Source: Gammaproteobacteria bacterium (GTDB taxonomy: Bacteria > Pseudomonadota > Gammaproteobacteria > Pseudomonadales > Pseudohongiellaceae). From it: a stretch of DNA of 64,000 nt. Shown here in pieces: positions 9,169 to 18,807 of this stretch. The notes beneath the pieces were generated by a model. That model was not told the DNA's origin and ran no database searches. It saw only the letters and a program-made list of their open reading frames with translations. The translations under genes and the position numbers were made by a program. The stretch's first letter is position 1, and each line of letters begins with the position of its first letter. The stretch is taken from the NCBI GenBank assembly GCA_021773355.1, contig JAJFKE010000046.1, forward strand, positions 62,001 through 126,000. The letters run 5' to 3'.

Positions 9169-9458
9169 TGTGAATCCTCCTTGGGAGTTGATTCACTATG
9201 ATTGGAAGATTCGAGATTGTATTTATCATCGAGCTTATCCATAGCTCGAATGTAAATAAGGATGAGAGCGACGAAAACGAAAATGGAACCCTGTTGCGCG
9301 ATCCAGAAGCCCAGTTTGAATCCACCAAATCGAATGTTATCTAGCGCGTCGACAAAAAGAATACCGCAGCCAAAGGATATAAAGAACCAAACACAGAGCA
9401 GAGACAGTACTAATCGAATATTGGCTTTCCAGTAGGAGTGAGCGCTGGAGTCAGACAT
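9165..9458 (-). CDS. DUF4212 small subunit of sodium/solute symporter
   Basis: 97 residues from ATG 9458; AGAGG lies 6 bases upstream, favouring this over the in-frame ATG at 9464. Two membrane helices (about residues 15-38 and 50-72) with charged ends match the small partner (Na_symport_sm) that always precedes the VC_2705-type large subunit. The ATGA overlap with the next gene implies translational coupling and a two-subunit transporter. Confidence 0.88.
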   Translation of the reverse strand: MSDSSAHSYWKANIRLVLSLLCVWFFISFGCGILFVDALDNIRFGGFKLGFWIAQQGSIFVFVALILIYIRAMDKLDDKYNLESSNHSESTPKEDSQ

Positions 9459-9621
9459 GGGCATCCTCTTCTTATTTTTGTGTTTTGCCGTGGACCGATG
9501 GCGCTGTGTTAGCGTAGCCCACTAATTTGCAAAGAGTTTATCATCTAAAGTCTGGAGCGTATAGGCGCCAGATAGTGGCGCTTCTGGCGAAACCAGACAA
9601 GTGCCAGCTGCAGAATTACAG

Positions 9622-10125
9622 TCAATCGTGTAGGTGTTGCTGAAGGTAGTTTTGCAGCTTGATTCTAAACTTGTCGCGACTACTTTCTTTCGCGCGGTTG
9701 TATTCGCGGCATAGCTGGCGCAGGGTCTGTCTCTCTAGAGTTGGGTAGAGATTTACTATGGCAGTGATTTCAGAATCGCCAGTTTGTAATATTCGATCTC
9801 CCCATGAAGCGGCAGGGGATGGCTTCTTTTTTTTCTTCAGATGTCCTGATTCTAAATCTGAAATCGACTGGTTTACCGCATCATAATCGAGGTCGCGCAT
9901 CAATTTACCGATAAATTGCAATTGGCGCCTGCGTGCACCATGACTGTTAGGCAATCGGTTAAACTCTGCAATTGCAGAAATCACTACTTCTGGAATACAG
10001 AGTTTGCGCAATACAGCGGGGCTATAGGTGGTGAGTTTTCCCCCCAGGCGCTGAAGGTCTGTGGCCTCCTGCTTGAGTTGGGTTTTGCTCGGTAGATCCG
10101 ACTCGCTAGTTAGCTCTGCGTCCAT
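9622..10125 (-). CDS. darP: DarP/YjgA ribosome-maturation factor
   Basis: 167 residues, typical for the DUF615 family. In E. coli DarP joins late precursors of the 50S subunit and helps their assembly. The diagnostic features are SKTQLKQEATDLQRLGGKL near residues 13-31 and the ARRRQLQFIGKLMR motif near 64-77, followed by a Lys-rich patch and a helical C-terminus. It lies 37 bases downstream of mgtE on the same strand and may be co-transcribed. The 157 bases beyond its stop hold nested inverted repeats (GCGCCA/TGGCGC, 9565-9581) but no T-run. Confidence 0.88.
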   Translation of the reverse strand: MDAELTSESDLPSKTQLKQEATDLQRLGGKLTTYSPAVLRKLCIPEVVISAIAEFNRLPNSHGARRRQLQFIGKLMRDLDYDAVNQSISDLESGHLKKKKKPSPAASWGDRILQTGDSEITAIVNLYPTLERQTLRQLCREYNRAKESSRDKFRIKLQNYLQQHLHD

Positions 10126-10162
10126 GTGTTAAGCCAATTATTCAGGAAGTTTAAAAGATCGA

Positions 10163-11521
10163 TTATAGATAAAAAATTTGTGCTAATCCGAGAAATACGA
10201 AAAAACCAATTGAATCTGTGACCGTGGTTAGTGCGACTGAGCCGGCCAGAGCAGGATCGATATTAATTCTATTCAGAGCGAGGGGTAAATAGGCGCCAGC
10301 CAATGCGGCAACCAGCAGATTGATCATCATTGCAGCGCCTATAATCAAGCTAAGGAGAAAATCTCCGTACCAGGCAAAAGTTATTGTGGCAATTACCACG
10401 GCCCAGGCGAAACCATTTAAGGCTGCAACACCGAGTTCTCGGACTAACAACCAGCGGCTGTTCGAGGGACTAATATGGCCAAGTGCCAGGCTTCTGATTA
10501 CCAGCGTTAGTGTTTGTGTCCCCGCAACACCACCCATATTGGCAACAATTGGCATTAATACGGCAAGATACACTACGCGATCTAGAGTATCTTGGAACAG
10601 ATAAATCACTCCCGAGGCAAGCACCGCAGTCATTAGATTCACACCCAACCAGAGAGCGCGCCTTCTAGCGGTTTTTATTACCGGGGCGAAGCTATCATCC
10701 TCTTCGTCCAGGCCTGCCATACTCATTAGCGAGTGTTCAGCACTGTCACGAATCACATCAACAACGTCGTCGATGGTGATACGACCCACCAGCTTTCCGT
10801 CTGAATCAACCACGGGAGCGGAAACCCAATTGTGTTGTTCGAAAAGCTGCGCCACTTGAGTCGCTTCCATATCAACGGGTATGGCATCGATATCTTCACG
10901 CATTATCTCTCTAACAGTTGTATTAGGGTCAGAAACCAACAGTTGCCGTAAGGGCAAGATTCCTAAAAACTTATCAGCTCTGTTTACGACGTGAATATTG
11001 TCCGTCATCTCAGGGATGCTTTTATGGCGTCTTAGATAACGTAAAACGAGTTCCAATGTGTGGCGGGGACGCACGGTAATGGTGTCCGTGTTCATGAGTC
11101 CGCCAGCAGTATCTTCGTCAAAAGAAAGAATGGATTCGACGCGATGCCGGTCCTGCTCGTCCATTGCTCTTAGAACTTCGAAGGTAACCTGAGCGGGAAG
11201 CTGTTGTAGAATGTCTGCCAGGTCATCGGGCTCAAGCCCCTCGGTCAATTCCACAACTTGCTGCGCGTTTAAGACACTCAGTATTTCGTTCTGAAGATCT
11301 TCATTTAGCTCTTGCAAGACCTCACCTTCGGCTTCTTTGTCAATTAATTGCCAAAGTACGTTTCGGGTCTTAGGTGGTGAAGATTCGAGAAGGTGGGCGA
11401 TTCTGGCGCTGGGTAAAGCCTTCAGGAGTTGTCCAACTTCGTACAGGGAGCCACTATCCAACGCTTGATTTAATTCAAGTGCGACATTTTCCTGAGTTTG
11501 AAGTTCTTTGACTTGAGACAT
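10163..11521 (-). CDS. mgtE: Magnesium transporter MgtE
   Basis: 452 residues from ATG 11521 (MSQVKELQ). An in-frame TTG at 11629 exists, but it lies inside a repeat element and adds a non-conserved tail. Order of domains: MgtE N-domain helical superhelix (about 15-125), two CBS domains (about 130-250) that sense intracellular Mg2+, and five membrane helices (about 285-450) forming a homodimeric Mg2+ channel. Motifs LPIVANMGGVAGTQTLTLVIRS and SVALTTVTDSIGF mark the pore. It sits downstream of the npr-rapZ-ptsN block but is separated from it by 239 bases. Confidence 0.93.
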   Translation of the reverse strand: MSQVKELQTQENVALELNQALDSGSLYEVGQLLKALPSARIAHLLESSPPKTRNVLWQLIDKEAEGEVLQELNEDLQNEILSVLNAQQVVELTEGLEPDDLADILQQLPAQVTFEVLRAMDEQDRHRVESILSFDEDTAGGLMNTDTITVRPRHTLELVLRYLRRHKSIPEMTDNIHVVNRADKFLGILPLRQLLVSDPNTTVREIMREDIDAIPVDMEATQVAQLFEQHNWVSAPVVDSDGKLVGRITIDDVVDVIRDSAEHSLMSMAGLDEEDDSFAPVIKTARRRALWLGVNLMTAVLASGVIYLFQDTLDRVVYLAVLMPIVANMGGVAGTQTLTLVIRSLALGHISPSNSRWLLVRELGVAALNGFAWAVVIATITFAWYGDFLLSLIIGAAMMINLLVAALAGAYLPLALNRINIDPALAGSVALTTVTDSIGFFVFLGLAQIFYL

Positions 11522-11608
11522 TGCGTTGCCGGGCCCTATGCTCAGACTATTTTGCTGACTTTGAATCGCTCCAGTTTGGATTCGCGCAATTCTAACTCCT
11601 ATTACTAG

Positions 11609-11664
11609 GGACCCTCTGATTAACTCCAAAAGCCAGAGGCGGTCTGGAGTTAATCAGAGAATCC
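11609..11664. mobile_element. 56-bp MITE-like hairpin with CTAG duplication
   Basis: GGACCCTCTGATTAACTCC (left) and GGAGTTAATCAGAGAATCC (right) are inverted copies with two mismatches, separated by only 18 bases, and CTAG flanks both sides (11605-11608, 11665-11668). The ends share the pattern GGnnYCTCTGA and the CTAR target with the larger elements at 7162 and 40061, so a related transposase probably moved it. It lies 88 bases upstream of the mgtE start. As RNA it would form a strong hairpin in the mgtE leader. Confidence 0.75.
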
Positions 11665-11760
11665 CTAGACAAGAGAATCGGCCAATCTTAACAGAATTGC
11701 AGCAACTAAGCTTGATGCTGCGGTACTTCGTATTGGTGAGGAGCTTGTGGCGATTAAGCT

Positions 11761-12027
11761 TTATTCGGGTTCGTCGAAGCGATTATTGATGAGTGCGACT
11801 ATCGAGATCATGCCCTGTTCTTCGTCGGGACCATCAACCTCTATATTGATTTCTGTACCATTCACAGCGGCGAGCATCATTAGCGACAAGATACTCTTAC
11901 CATCGACCATCTTTTCGTGGCCAATTTGCACGCTACTTGAGAGACTGCCGGTTAATTCCACTAGTTTGGCAGCGGCCCGGGCGTGCAGGCCCGCCTTATT
12001 TGTGATTGTTACTTTCTGTTTTAACAT
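11761..12027 (-). CDS. ptsO: HPr-like phosphocarrier NPr (nitrogen PTS)
   Basis: 88 residues. It carries phosphate from EI-Ntr to PtsN in the nitrogen phosphotransferase system, a regulatory relay rather than a sugar importer. His15 in GLHARAA is the phosphorylation site; Ser45 in KSILSLM matches the HPr regulatory-serine region. It is the last gene of ptsN-rapZ-ptsO, 56 bases after rapZ. No EI-Ntr (ptsP) is in the window. Confidence 0.92.
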   Translation of the reverse strand: MLKQKVTITNKAGLHARAAAKLVELTGSLSSSVQIGHEKMVDGKSILSLMMLAAVNGTEINIEVDGPDEEQGMISIVALINNRFDEPE

Positions 12028-12083
12028 GCCGTTGTAGTGCTCACTATTGCGGTATTCTGGCTTAAGCCCGCCACAATTCCTGG

Positions 12084-12938
12084 CTAATCCAGATCTCGAT
12101 GCCTTATCTGGACATTTTTAATTTCCTGTGAGAAAAAATTACCTAGTTTCTCTCCCAAATACACTGAGCGGTGCTGGCCGCCGGTACAGCCTAGCGCAAC
12201 TGTAATATAACTGCGATTGTTACCTTCGAATTTATGCAGCCATTTTTGCAGGAAGGCTCTAATATCGTTGTACATTTCCTGAACTTCTTCCTGAGAATTA
12301 AGAAATTCGACAACCGCTGTATCCAGGCCCGTTAACGAGCGCAGCGATGTATCCCAGTAAGGGTTTGGCAAACAACGAACATCATACACAAGGTCTGCGT
12401 CTACAGGCACTCCGTTCTTAAAACCGAAGGACTGAAACAGCAAGGCCATGCTGGTATCACTGCGCTCGAACAAGCGGGTTTTTACCAAATCACGCAATTG
12501 GTGAAGAGACATATTGCTGGTGTCTATGACGAGATTCGCCATTACCGAAATAGGTTCGAGCAAATCCGATTCATTGTCTATGGCTTCGCGCAGGTCTACC
12601 GTCTCAGTGCTAAGAGGGTGCTTGCGCCGACTCTCGCTAAAACGCTTAAGCAGTGTTTGGCTATTGGCATCCAGAAAAATAATTTCGGTTGCGAGTTCTC
12701 TTGCCTGAAGTTCGCTAATTATTTCAGGCGCTTGCTGCAAGTCAGCAGAAATATTTCTGGCATCTATGCTCACCGCTATGTTGGGTATGCCTGTCTCATC
12801 AGAGCTGATTCGGTCGGCCAATGCGGGAAGTAGGCTGGCCGGTAGATTGTCTATGCAATAGTAGCCGCGATCCTCAAGAATATGTAGGACAGTACTTTTA
12901 CCAGAACCAGACCTGCCGCTGATAATTGTTAGCTTCAT
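12084..12938 (-). CDS. rapZ: RNase adapter protein RapZ
   Basis: 284 residues, full length. In enterics RapZ binds glucosamine-6-phosphate and hands the sRNA GlmZ to RNase E, tuning GlmS and so amino-sugar supply for the wall and LPS. The N-terminal P-loop GRSGSGKS is at residues 8-15, and the C-terminal domain shows DVRCLPNPYW and GCTGGQHRSVYL, the conserved ligand-binding motifs. It lies between ptsN and ptsO, as in other gammaproteobacteria. Whether this organism has GlmZ/GlmY is not visible here. Confidence 0.93.
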   Translation of the reverse strand: MKLTIISGRSGSGKSTVLHILEDRGYYCIDNLPASLLPALADRISSDETGIPNIAVSIDARNISADLQQAPEIISELQARELATEIIFLDANSQTLLKRFSESRRKHPLSTETVDLREAIDNESDLLEPISVMANLVIDTSNMSLHQLRDLVKTRLFERSDTSMALLFQSFGFKNGVPVDADLVYDVRCLPNPYWDTSLRSLTGLDTAVVEFLNSQEEVQEMYNDIRAFLQKWLHKFEGNNRSYITVALGCTGGQHRSVYLGEKLGNFFSQEIKNVQIRHRDLD

Positions 12939-12985
12939 CTTGCTCGACTCGATATTGGTAAGACATCAAAACTACGCTAGGATCC

Positions 12986-13435
12986 CTAGTAAGTAATCGC
13001 GATATTGTACAAATCTTCATTGTCGTGAGTATGTCGTATTGTGTAACAAAAATCCTCATCATTGAATAGCGCTGCCAATCCGGCAAGGGTCTTAACATGT
13101 TCATCATTCTCTTCTTCGGGGACTAGTAGTACAAAAAGAATATCTACAGGCTTGTTATCCAATGAGTCAAAATCTATGGCTTGGTCAAGAGTGATTAGTG
13201 CACCAATTATGCTGTCGCAGGGAGCTAGTCGGCAGTGGGGAATCGCAATACCGTTGCCCAAACCGGTGCTGCCTAGTTGTTCTCTGGCCATTAGTGCGTC
13301 GAAGACCTCAGGCGCTTCGAGCCCGTCTATGTCATCGGAGACAATCTCGCTGATTTTATTCAGAATTCGTTTCTTACTTATGCCTTCTATGCGGCAATGA
13401 CACCTTGCGGGGGTGAGTATTTCTTCCAATTGCAT
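12986..13435 (-). CDS. ptsN: Nitrogen regulatory IIA protein PtsN
   Basis: 149 residues, one PTS EIIA type-2 domain. It is the output protein of the nitrogen PTS, known to affect potassium transport, sigma-54 functions and envelope stress. The phospho-acceptor is His67 in GIAIPHCR. It follows rpoN directly (66 bases), without the hpf gene normally found between them. Its TAG stop is part of CTAG-GATCC-CTAG (12977-12989), a sequence that looks like a scar of the local repeat family. Confidence 0.92.
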   Translation of the reverse strand: MQLEEILTPARCHCRIEGISKKRILNKISEIVSDDIDGLEAPEVFDALMAREQLGSTGLGNGIAIPHCRLAPCDSIIGALITLDQAIDFDSLDNKPVDILFVLLVPEEENDEHVKTLAGLAALFNDEDFCYTIRHTHDNEDLYNIAITY

Positions 13436-13501
13436 TGCTGTGCTTTCTCTATCTTGTGAAATTCGTAGGCCGATTAGATGTTAACGGTTAAGGCTTGATT
13501 T

Positions 13502-15016
13502 TTAGCCCGCCAGTCGCTTTCTTTCATTAGAAGGAGGAATAGAAAGTGATTCCCTGTACTTGGCGATGGTGCGCCGGGCTACATTGATGCCTTTCTCTTC
13601 GAGCAGGTCAGTTATCTTACTATCACTCAGTGGTTTCTTCGTATTTTCAGCGGCAACTAGTTTTCGAATGATGGCTCTAATGGCAGTGGAAGAGCATTCA
13701 CCTCCACCTTTAGTGGATACGTGGCTGGAAAAGAAGTATTTCAGTTCGAAGATACCACGCGGTGTATGCATGTACTTCTGAGTAGTTACGCGTGAAATCG
13801 TCGACTCATGCATACTTACCGCTTCGGCAATGTCGTGTAAAACCAGGGGCTTCATCGCTTCTTCCCCGTACTCAAGGAAACCTTTCTGATGTTCAACAAT
13901 GCGTGTAGACACCTTCATTAAGGTTTCATTGCGACTCTGAAGGCTTTTGATGAACCATTTGGCTTCTTGCAAATTATTACGCAGATAATTGTTGTCATCA
14001 CTAGTATCAGCACGTTTAATCAAGGCAGCATAGCTGTTATTAATTCTAATCTTTGGAGCGGTTTCAGGATTAAGTTCTACTCTCCATTTACCCGATTCGC
14101 TGTCTTTGCTAACTATCACATCAGGAACTACATAACTGGTAGACGGTGGACAGATACTGGCCCCGGGTCGAGGATTCAGGCTTTCTATAATGGCGATGGC
14201 CTCACTCAATTCGATTTCCTTGAGTCTGGTGCGTCGCATAAGCTGTGCGTAATCGCGGTGACCTAATAATTCTATGTATTCGCTGACTACGAGTTTCGCG
14301 TTATTAATTTGTTTTTCGAAATTCGGGTCTACAAGTTGATTAAGTTGTGTTAGCAGGCATTCCGAAAGATCCCTGTAGCCTACGCCTATTGGGTCAAACT
14401 GTTGTATGCGATGCAGCACTGCCAGTATTTCATCGACGTCTATTTCTAAATCACTGTCAAAGCCGCTATGGATTGATTCGATATCGACGGTTAACCTGCC
14501 GTTAGTATCTATTGCGTCGATAATAGCTAAGGCAATCATATTATCTTGCTCAGACATGTGAGTTAGATTGAGTTGCCAGAGAAGATGATCTTGCAGGGTG
14601 TCTTCCGCGCTGGTACGGGACTCGAAGTCCATTGAGTCGCCATCGAAAGAGCTGGAATGAGAAGATGTGCTTGGGTAGATGTCATCCCAGCTTGTATCCA
14701 CACCCGGGTCTTTTGGCACGCCATCCTGCCAGTTGGTTTCGTCACTATTTAATTCGGCGTTATCTCTTGTATTCGTGGTAATTTCTTCGGCATTGGCTTC
14801 ATGCGGGTCGGCACTGTTGTCCAGCTTGTCTGTAGTCGAGCTGTGTTCGTCTTCTTCATTGTGTTCAATCAACTCCAACATCGGGTTGGATTCCAATGCT
14901 TGATGGATTTCCTGTTGCAAATCGAGAGTGGATAATTGTAGAAGGCGAATAGCTTGCTGCAGCTGGGGAGTCATGGTTAGTTGCTGACCTAGCTTGAGCT
15001 GAAGCGAAAGTTTCAT
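13502..15016 (-). CDS. rpoN: RNA polymerase sigma-54 factor
   Basis: 504 residues. Region I is Gln/Leu-rich ([22 protein letters not shown] near 7-28), region II is the acidic linker (about 50-125), and region III ends with a helix-turn-helix and the RpoN box [10 protein letters not shown] near the C-terminus, which recognises the -24 promoter element. It directs transcription that needs enhancer-binding AAA+ activators. The gene sits in the conserved lptB-rpoN-ptsN order; a 217-base gap separates it from lptB, in which nothing else was seen. Confidence 0.96.
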   Translation of the reverse strand: MKLSLQLKLGQQLTMTPQLQQAIRLLQLSTLDLQQEIHQALESNPMLELIEHNEEDEHSSTTDKLDNSADPHEANAEEITTNTRDNAELNSDETNWQDGVPKDPGVDTSWDDIYPSTSSHSSSFDGDSMDFESRTSAEDTLQDHLLWQLNLTHMSEQDNMIALAIIDAIDTNGRLTVDIESIHSGFDSDLEIDVDEILAVLHRIQQFDPIGVGYRDLSECLLTQLNQLVDPNFEKQINNAKLVVSEYIELLGHRDYAQLMRRTRLKEIELSEAIAIIESLNPRPGASICPPSTSYVVPDVIVSKDSESGKWRVELNPETAPKIRINNSYAALIKRADTSDDNNYLRNNLQEAKWFIKSLQSRNETLMKVSTRIVEHQKGFLEYGEEAMKPLVLHDIAEAVSMHESTISRVTTQKYMHTPRGIFELKYFFSSHVSTKGGGECSSTAIRAIIRKLVAAENTKKPLSDSKITDLLEEKGINVARRTIAKYRESLSIPPSNERKRLAG

Positions 15017-15233
15017 GGGAAATACATCTAGAGGCTGAGTGGAAGGATTATTTGTATTTTTCTTAGCTTGAGCCTGTGCTGTTAGCTTTCGACGTTAGGA
15101 TTATAGCAAGATTCGTGCCTGAATTGCATGGGCTTTTAGCAAGTATTTAGTGATACAAGCAATGATTCAAAGCTGCTGGGCTGAATACAGCGCGGTTCTA
15201 GATTGTTGTGAAGGAATTGGCGAGAGAAACGAA

Positions 15234-15953
15234 TTAAATGCGGAATTGTTCGCCTAGATATACTTCTCGAACTTTCTCGTTGCTAAGGATTGTTTCCGCA
15301 TTTCCTTCAGCAATGATTTGTCCCTCGCTGACTATATATGCCTTTTCGCAAATATCTAAGGTTTCGCGCACATTGTGATCCGTGAGTAGGATGCCGATGT
15401 TCCGCTCTTTCAAATGTCGAATAATTTGCTTAATGTCGCTTACGGAAATGGGATCGACTCCAGCGAAGGGTTCGTCCAATAAAATAAACTTGGGATCCGT
15501 AGCCAGTGTTCTGGCGATTTCCGTTCGCCTTCTCTCGCCTCCGGAAAGACTCATTCCTTGGTTATGACGTATATGTTGAATATTGAACTCCTCTAATAGA
15601 GATTCCAATTTCTCTTGTTTTTCGGAACTACTGAGGTCTTTGCGAGTTTCTAAAATGGCAAGAATATTATTCTCAACGCTGAGTGTTCTAAAGATCGAAG
15701 AATCTTGCGGTAAATAGGCAAGGCCATGGCTAGCCCTTCGATGTATGGGGTAGGCTGTGAGGTCTTCGTCGTCCAGTTGAACTGTTCCCTTATCGGCAGC
15801 AACCAGGCCCACAATTATGTAGAAACAGGTTGTTTTTCCGGCTCCATTTGGACCTAACAAGCCAACGATTTCACCTTGCTTGATAGATAGAGAGACATCT
15901 CTAACGACTTCTCTGCGCTTGTAACTCTTAGCAAGATTGAGGGCTTCTAGCAT
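15234..15953 (-). CDS. lptB: LPS export ABC transporter ATPase LptB
   Basis: 239 residues from ATG 15953, where similarity to the family starts; the frame stays open upstream to 16043 but that part overlaps lptA. Walker [10 protein letters not shown] at 34-42, signature LSGGERRR near 139, and Walker [13 protein letters not shown] follow in order. LptB powers LptFG to extract LPS from the inner membrane and push it along the Lpt bridge. The start lies 5 bases before the end of lptA's stop, so translation is probably coupled. LptF and LptG are not in the window. Confidence 0.95.
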   Translation of the reverse strand: MLEALNLAKSYKRREVVRDVSLSIKQGEIVGLLGPNGAGKTTCFYIIVGLVAADKGTVQLDDEDLTAYPIHRRASHGLAYLPQDSSIFRTLSVENNILAILETRKDLSSSEKQEKLESLLEEFNIQHIRHNQGMSLSGGERRRTEIARTLATDPKFILLDEPFAGVDPISVSDIKQIIRHLKERNIGILLTDHNVRETLDICEKAYIVSEGQIIAEGNAETILSNEKVREVYLGEQFRI

Positions 15954-15957
15954 GGAT

Positions 15958-16491
15958 TTATTGGGTCGATGGATTGAGTACGCCAGAGCAGGGGCCAGAC
16001 GCTTTACGTATAAGGTCCTGATCTGCGATATAGACGATGGCACTGCACATTAAGTTAGAGTTAGGGGATTCTATTACCGCTTCACCGATAAGTTCTACAA
16101 TATTGCTGCCGTCCGCCTCATCCGTGTAAAAAGTAATAGTCGTGCTGGAACCTACGACTAAGCCTTCGTCAGAATCTAACTGTTGCTGGTAATGAACGGG
16201 GTTCCCATTAACCGTGATCTTGCGAATTTCATTGTTATTGATATCGTATTCGATAGTTGCTTCGTCACCGTTAATCTTCATAGTACCCTGAGAGATTCTT
16301 ACATTATCTGACATCTGAACAATTCTATTTTCACCCACTATGCTCATTCGAGAATCACCGTCTGCGTCCCAGGTTAAATCTTGGGCCTTGTCGGACTCAA
16401 GTGCGCTGGAAATCGGAGAAAGTAAGCCGCCTAGCAAAACAGATATGCCAATTAGATGTAGGGGGGAAGTTTCAGTTTGTTTTTTGTTCAT
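15958..16491 (-). CDS. lptA: LPS transport periplasmic protein LptA
   Basis: 177 residues with an N-terminal hydrophobic export signal (about 12-30) and one OstA/LptA beta-jellyroll domain (about 38-160). LptA polymerises into the periplasmic bridge that carries LPS to LptD. The domain begins with [18 protein letters not shown] and contains [15 protein letters not shown], typical of the family. It overlaps lptC by 20 bases and is followed by lptB, the standard operon. Confidence 0.92.
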   Translation of the reverse strand: MNKKQTETSPLHLIGISVLLGGLLSPISSALESDKAQDLTWDADGDSRMSIVGENRIVQMSDNVRISQGTMKINGDEATIEYDINNNEIRKITVNGNPVHYQQQLDSDEGLVVGSSTTITFYTDEADGSNIVELIGEAVIESPNSNLMCSAIVYIADQDLIRKASGPCSGVLNPSTQ

Positions 16492-17107
16492 ATTTCCCCT
16501 TTATATCGCGCAGGAATGTAACTTCGTCAAGTTTCAAATTAGCTATCATTCCAATAGACGATTGATGGAATGTATCTGTTACAACTGAAACCGGGTTGTC
16601 GGTTTCAAGAATTTCAAGATCGGGATTTAAGGTTAAAAATTCCGTGGACATTAGTGTGCGATTTCCAAAAGCGTCCAGGCCATACACTTGAACGTTACCG
16701 GCCAATTCAATGGTATCGACGGTGGTTTTATCATTTGTTTCCGCGGATGAGATTCTGCCGGAATTGGCGACTATATTCCAGCGAGAATCGCCGTCTTGGT
16801 AGAGTCGAATGTAGGGCTTTTCTAATTCGGTGGCATTGTCGTTGAAGTGAACTTGTCGCTCTGCTTGTAGGGTATAGTTGATGTTGCCCTGGGCGTCATA
16901 CAAGATTGTATTGATGCCCTCCGAATAGGCGTTGAAATTCAGGTTTTGCTTCTCTGGTTGAGAATTGCTTTCGCTAGTAATCGAATCGAAAGAGTTAATA
17001 GCGATAAATAGTACTACCGCGATAACTCCTGGAATAATGAAGAGGCCTATTCGTTGCATAATCTGTCTGGGGCGCTGAGTGGGTTGCAAGCAACTGAAGC
17101 TTAACAT
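16472..17107 (-). CDS. lptC: LPS export protein LptC
   Basis: Up to 211 residues. A single membrane anchor (about 20-38) is followed by a periplasmic LptC beta-jellyroll domain that receives LPS from LptBFG and passes it to LptA. ATG 17107 and ATG 17059 (MQRIGLF) are both possible starts and neither has a good ribosome site; the shorter form places the anchor at the very N-terminus as in most relatives. Overlaps lptA by 20 bases. Confidence 0.88.
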   Translation of the reverse strand: MLSFSCLQPTQRPRQIMQRIGLFIIPGVIAVVLFIAINSFDSITSESNSQPEKQNLNFNAYSEGINTILYDAQGNINYTLQAERQVHFNDNATELEKPYIRLYQDGDSRWNIVANSGRISSAETNDKTTVDTIELAGNVQVYGLDAFGNRTLMSTEFLTLNPDLEILETDNPVSVVTDTFHQSSIGMIANLKLDEVTFLRDIKGKYEQKTN

Positions 17108-17219
17108 GAATTTGTAAAATGACAGTCGAAATTAGCGCTCAAGATGCAGAAGATGTTGCGAATTTGGCACTCACTGCTAGCGGGGGGAAGCTATTCAACG
17201 GGCCTGAGAGATGGCAGGG

Positions 17220-17777
17220 CTAGGGATTGTGAAAAGAGTCGAGTTTATCTTGCGCTTGCAACAGGAAATCGGCTATTTCTCTAACGGCACCGTCTCCGCC
17301 TGCACCGCGAGTTAGCACGTCTACCGCTTCTTTCACTGCGCAGTGTGCACCCGGTACTGAGAAGCTTAGCCCTACTGCTTTGAGGACCGGTAGGTCAGGC
17401 AAGTCGTCTCCTGCGTAGCAGATATGCTGTAAATCAATTTCATGGTTTCTGCTAATTTCCTGCAATACATCAAACTTGTCTTCGCGACCCTGATAGAGAA
17501 TATCAATGCCCAACTCGGCGGCTCTTTTAGATACGATCTTTGAATTGCGACCAGAAATAATCCCCACATCAATGCCGGCACTTATCAGCATTTTTATACC
17601 GTGCCCATCGAGTGAGTGAAATGCTTTAATCTCTTCTCCAGAGTTGGAAAAATATAGTTTGCCATCAGTTAGTATTCCGTCAACATCGAGCAGCAGTAGT
17701 TTAATGTTACGGGCTGCATTTGTTGCGGTATGGGAATCACTACTGAATTGCATGGTTTGGCCTGAGAGCTTTTGCAT
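17220..17777 (-). CDS. kdsC: 3-deoxy-D-manno-octulosonate 8-phosphate phosphatase
   Basis: 185 residues, HAD superfamily. It removes phosphate from Kdo-8-phosphate to give Kdo for the LPS inner core. Nucleophile motif DVDGILTDG at residues 31-39 (Asp31, Asp33), ISGRNSKIV for motif II, and GDDLPDLPVL for motif IV. ATG 17777 shares a base with the kdsD stop (TAATG), so the two are coupled. Confidence 0.95.
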   Translation of the reverse strand: MQKLSGQTMQFSSDSHTATNAARNIKLLLLDVDGILTDGKLYFSNSGEEIKAFHSLDGHGIKMLISAGIDVGIISGRNSKIVSKRAAELGIDILYQGREDKFDVLQEISRNHEIDLQHICYAGDDLPDLPVLKAVGLSFSVPGAHCAVKEAVDVLTRGAGGDGAVREIADFLLQAQDKLDSFHNP

Positions 17778-18751
17778 TAAACTACGTTGGCTTGTAGCAA
17801 GTCATGCATTTTCAGCATTCCTTCTACGGCTTGGGATTGGTCTTTGACTATAAGCACATAGACATTCGATTCTTGCATGATTCTAGCAGCTTCTGCGGCC
17901 AGTGCATTCGATTCTATAAACTTGAAATTTGGAGACATTACGTCATCAATAATGGTCTGCTGAATGTTTCTGCCTGAATCGATTGTTCGGCGTAAGTCAC
18001 CATCCGAGAAAACACCGACGAGATTGTCATTCTCATCTATGACAGTTGTTAGACCAAAACCTTTACTGCTCATTTCCAATAGGGCTTCTGCTAATGAAGT
18101 TCCACATTTAACTTTAGGGATAGCATCGCCGGAATGCATTACATCTTTTACTTTAACCAACAAGCGTCTACCTAAGTTTCCACCTGGATGAGAGAAGGCA
18201 AAATCGTCGCGGGTGAAACCCCTGGACTCAAGTAAGGCCATTGCCAATGCATCGCCGAGAACTAGTGCGGCTGTAGTGCTAGACGTAGGAGCCAAACCTA
18301 AAGGGCAGGCTTCTTCATTGACTTTGGCATCGAGATTAGCAGAGGCGGTTGTCGCCAATTCGGAATCCTTATCACCCGTGAGTGTAATTAGGGGGATGCC
18401 CTTGCGTTTTAGTACTGGTAATAAGGAAAGTATCTCCTCAGTGGTGCCTGAGTTAGAAATGGCGAGAACCACGTCATCTGCAGTGATCATGCCGATATCG
18501 CCATGACTGGCTTCGGCGGGATGCACATACATGGCGGTGGTGCCGGTGCTGGCCAGAGTAGCCGCTATTTTTTTCCCGATATGACCGGATTTTCCCATAC
18601 CGATGACTACAACTCGTCCCTTGCATTCAAGGATGAGTTCACAGGCCTTAACGAAGTGTTCATCAATTCTATTGAGGAGCTCGGCTATGGCACGGTTTTC
18701 AATTTCTATAGTTCGCAGAGCGCTGGCAATGAGAGGAGAGTCAAAATTCAT
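17777..18751 (-). CDS. kdsD: Arabinose-5-phosphate isomerase
   Basis: 324 residues. It converts ribulose-5-phosphate to arabinose-5-phosphate, the first dedicated step toward Kdo. The SIS sugar-isomerase domain covers about 35-170 (GMGKSGHIGKKIAATLASTG, then SNSGTTEEI), and two CBS domains cover about 205-320. It heads the kdsD-kdsC-lptC-lptA-lptB run and lies 56 bases from the antiporter gene caxA on the same strand. Confidence 0.95.
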   Translation of the reverse strand: MNFDSPLIASALRTIEIENRAIAELLNRIDEHFVKACELILECKGRVVVIGMGKSGHIGKKIAATLASTGTTAMYVHPAEASHGDIGMITADDVVLAISNSGTTEEILSLLPVLKRKGIPLITLTGDKDSELATTASANLDAKVNEEACPLGLAPTSSTTAALVLGDALAMALLESRGFTRDDFAFSHPGGNLGRRLLVKVKDVMHSGDAIPKVKCGTSLAEALLEMSSKGFGLTTVIDENDNLVGVFSDGDLRRTIDSGRNIQQTIIDDVMSPNFKFIESNALAAEAARIMQESNVYVLIVKDQSQAVEGMLKMHDLLQANVV

Positions 18752-18807
18752 AGTGTTGATAGCATACCTTACCGTGAAGTGTCAGACTACACTTGTTCAG
18801 GGGTTGC

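Noticed and set aside
11522..11629. N-terminal extension of MgtE by 36 codons
   Set aside because: It starts from a TTG inside the 56-bp repeat and adds sequence unlike the family; ATG 11521 is preferred.
17218..17228. CTAGGGATT at the kdsC stop codon
   Set aside because: Only nine bases match the repeat end and most are explained by conserved coding (Asn-Pro-stop).
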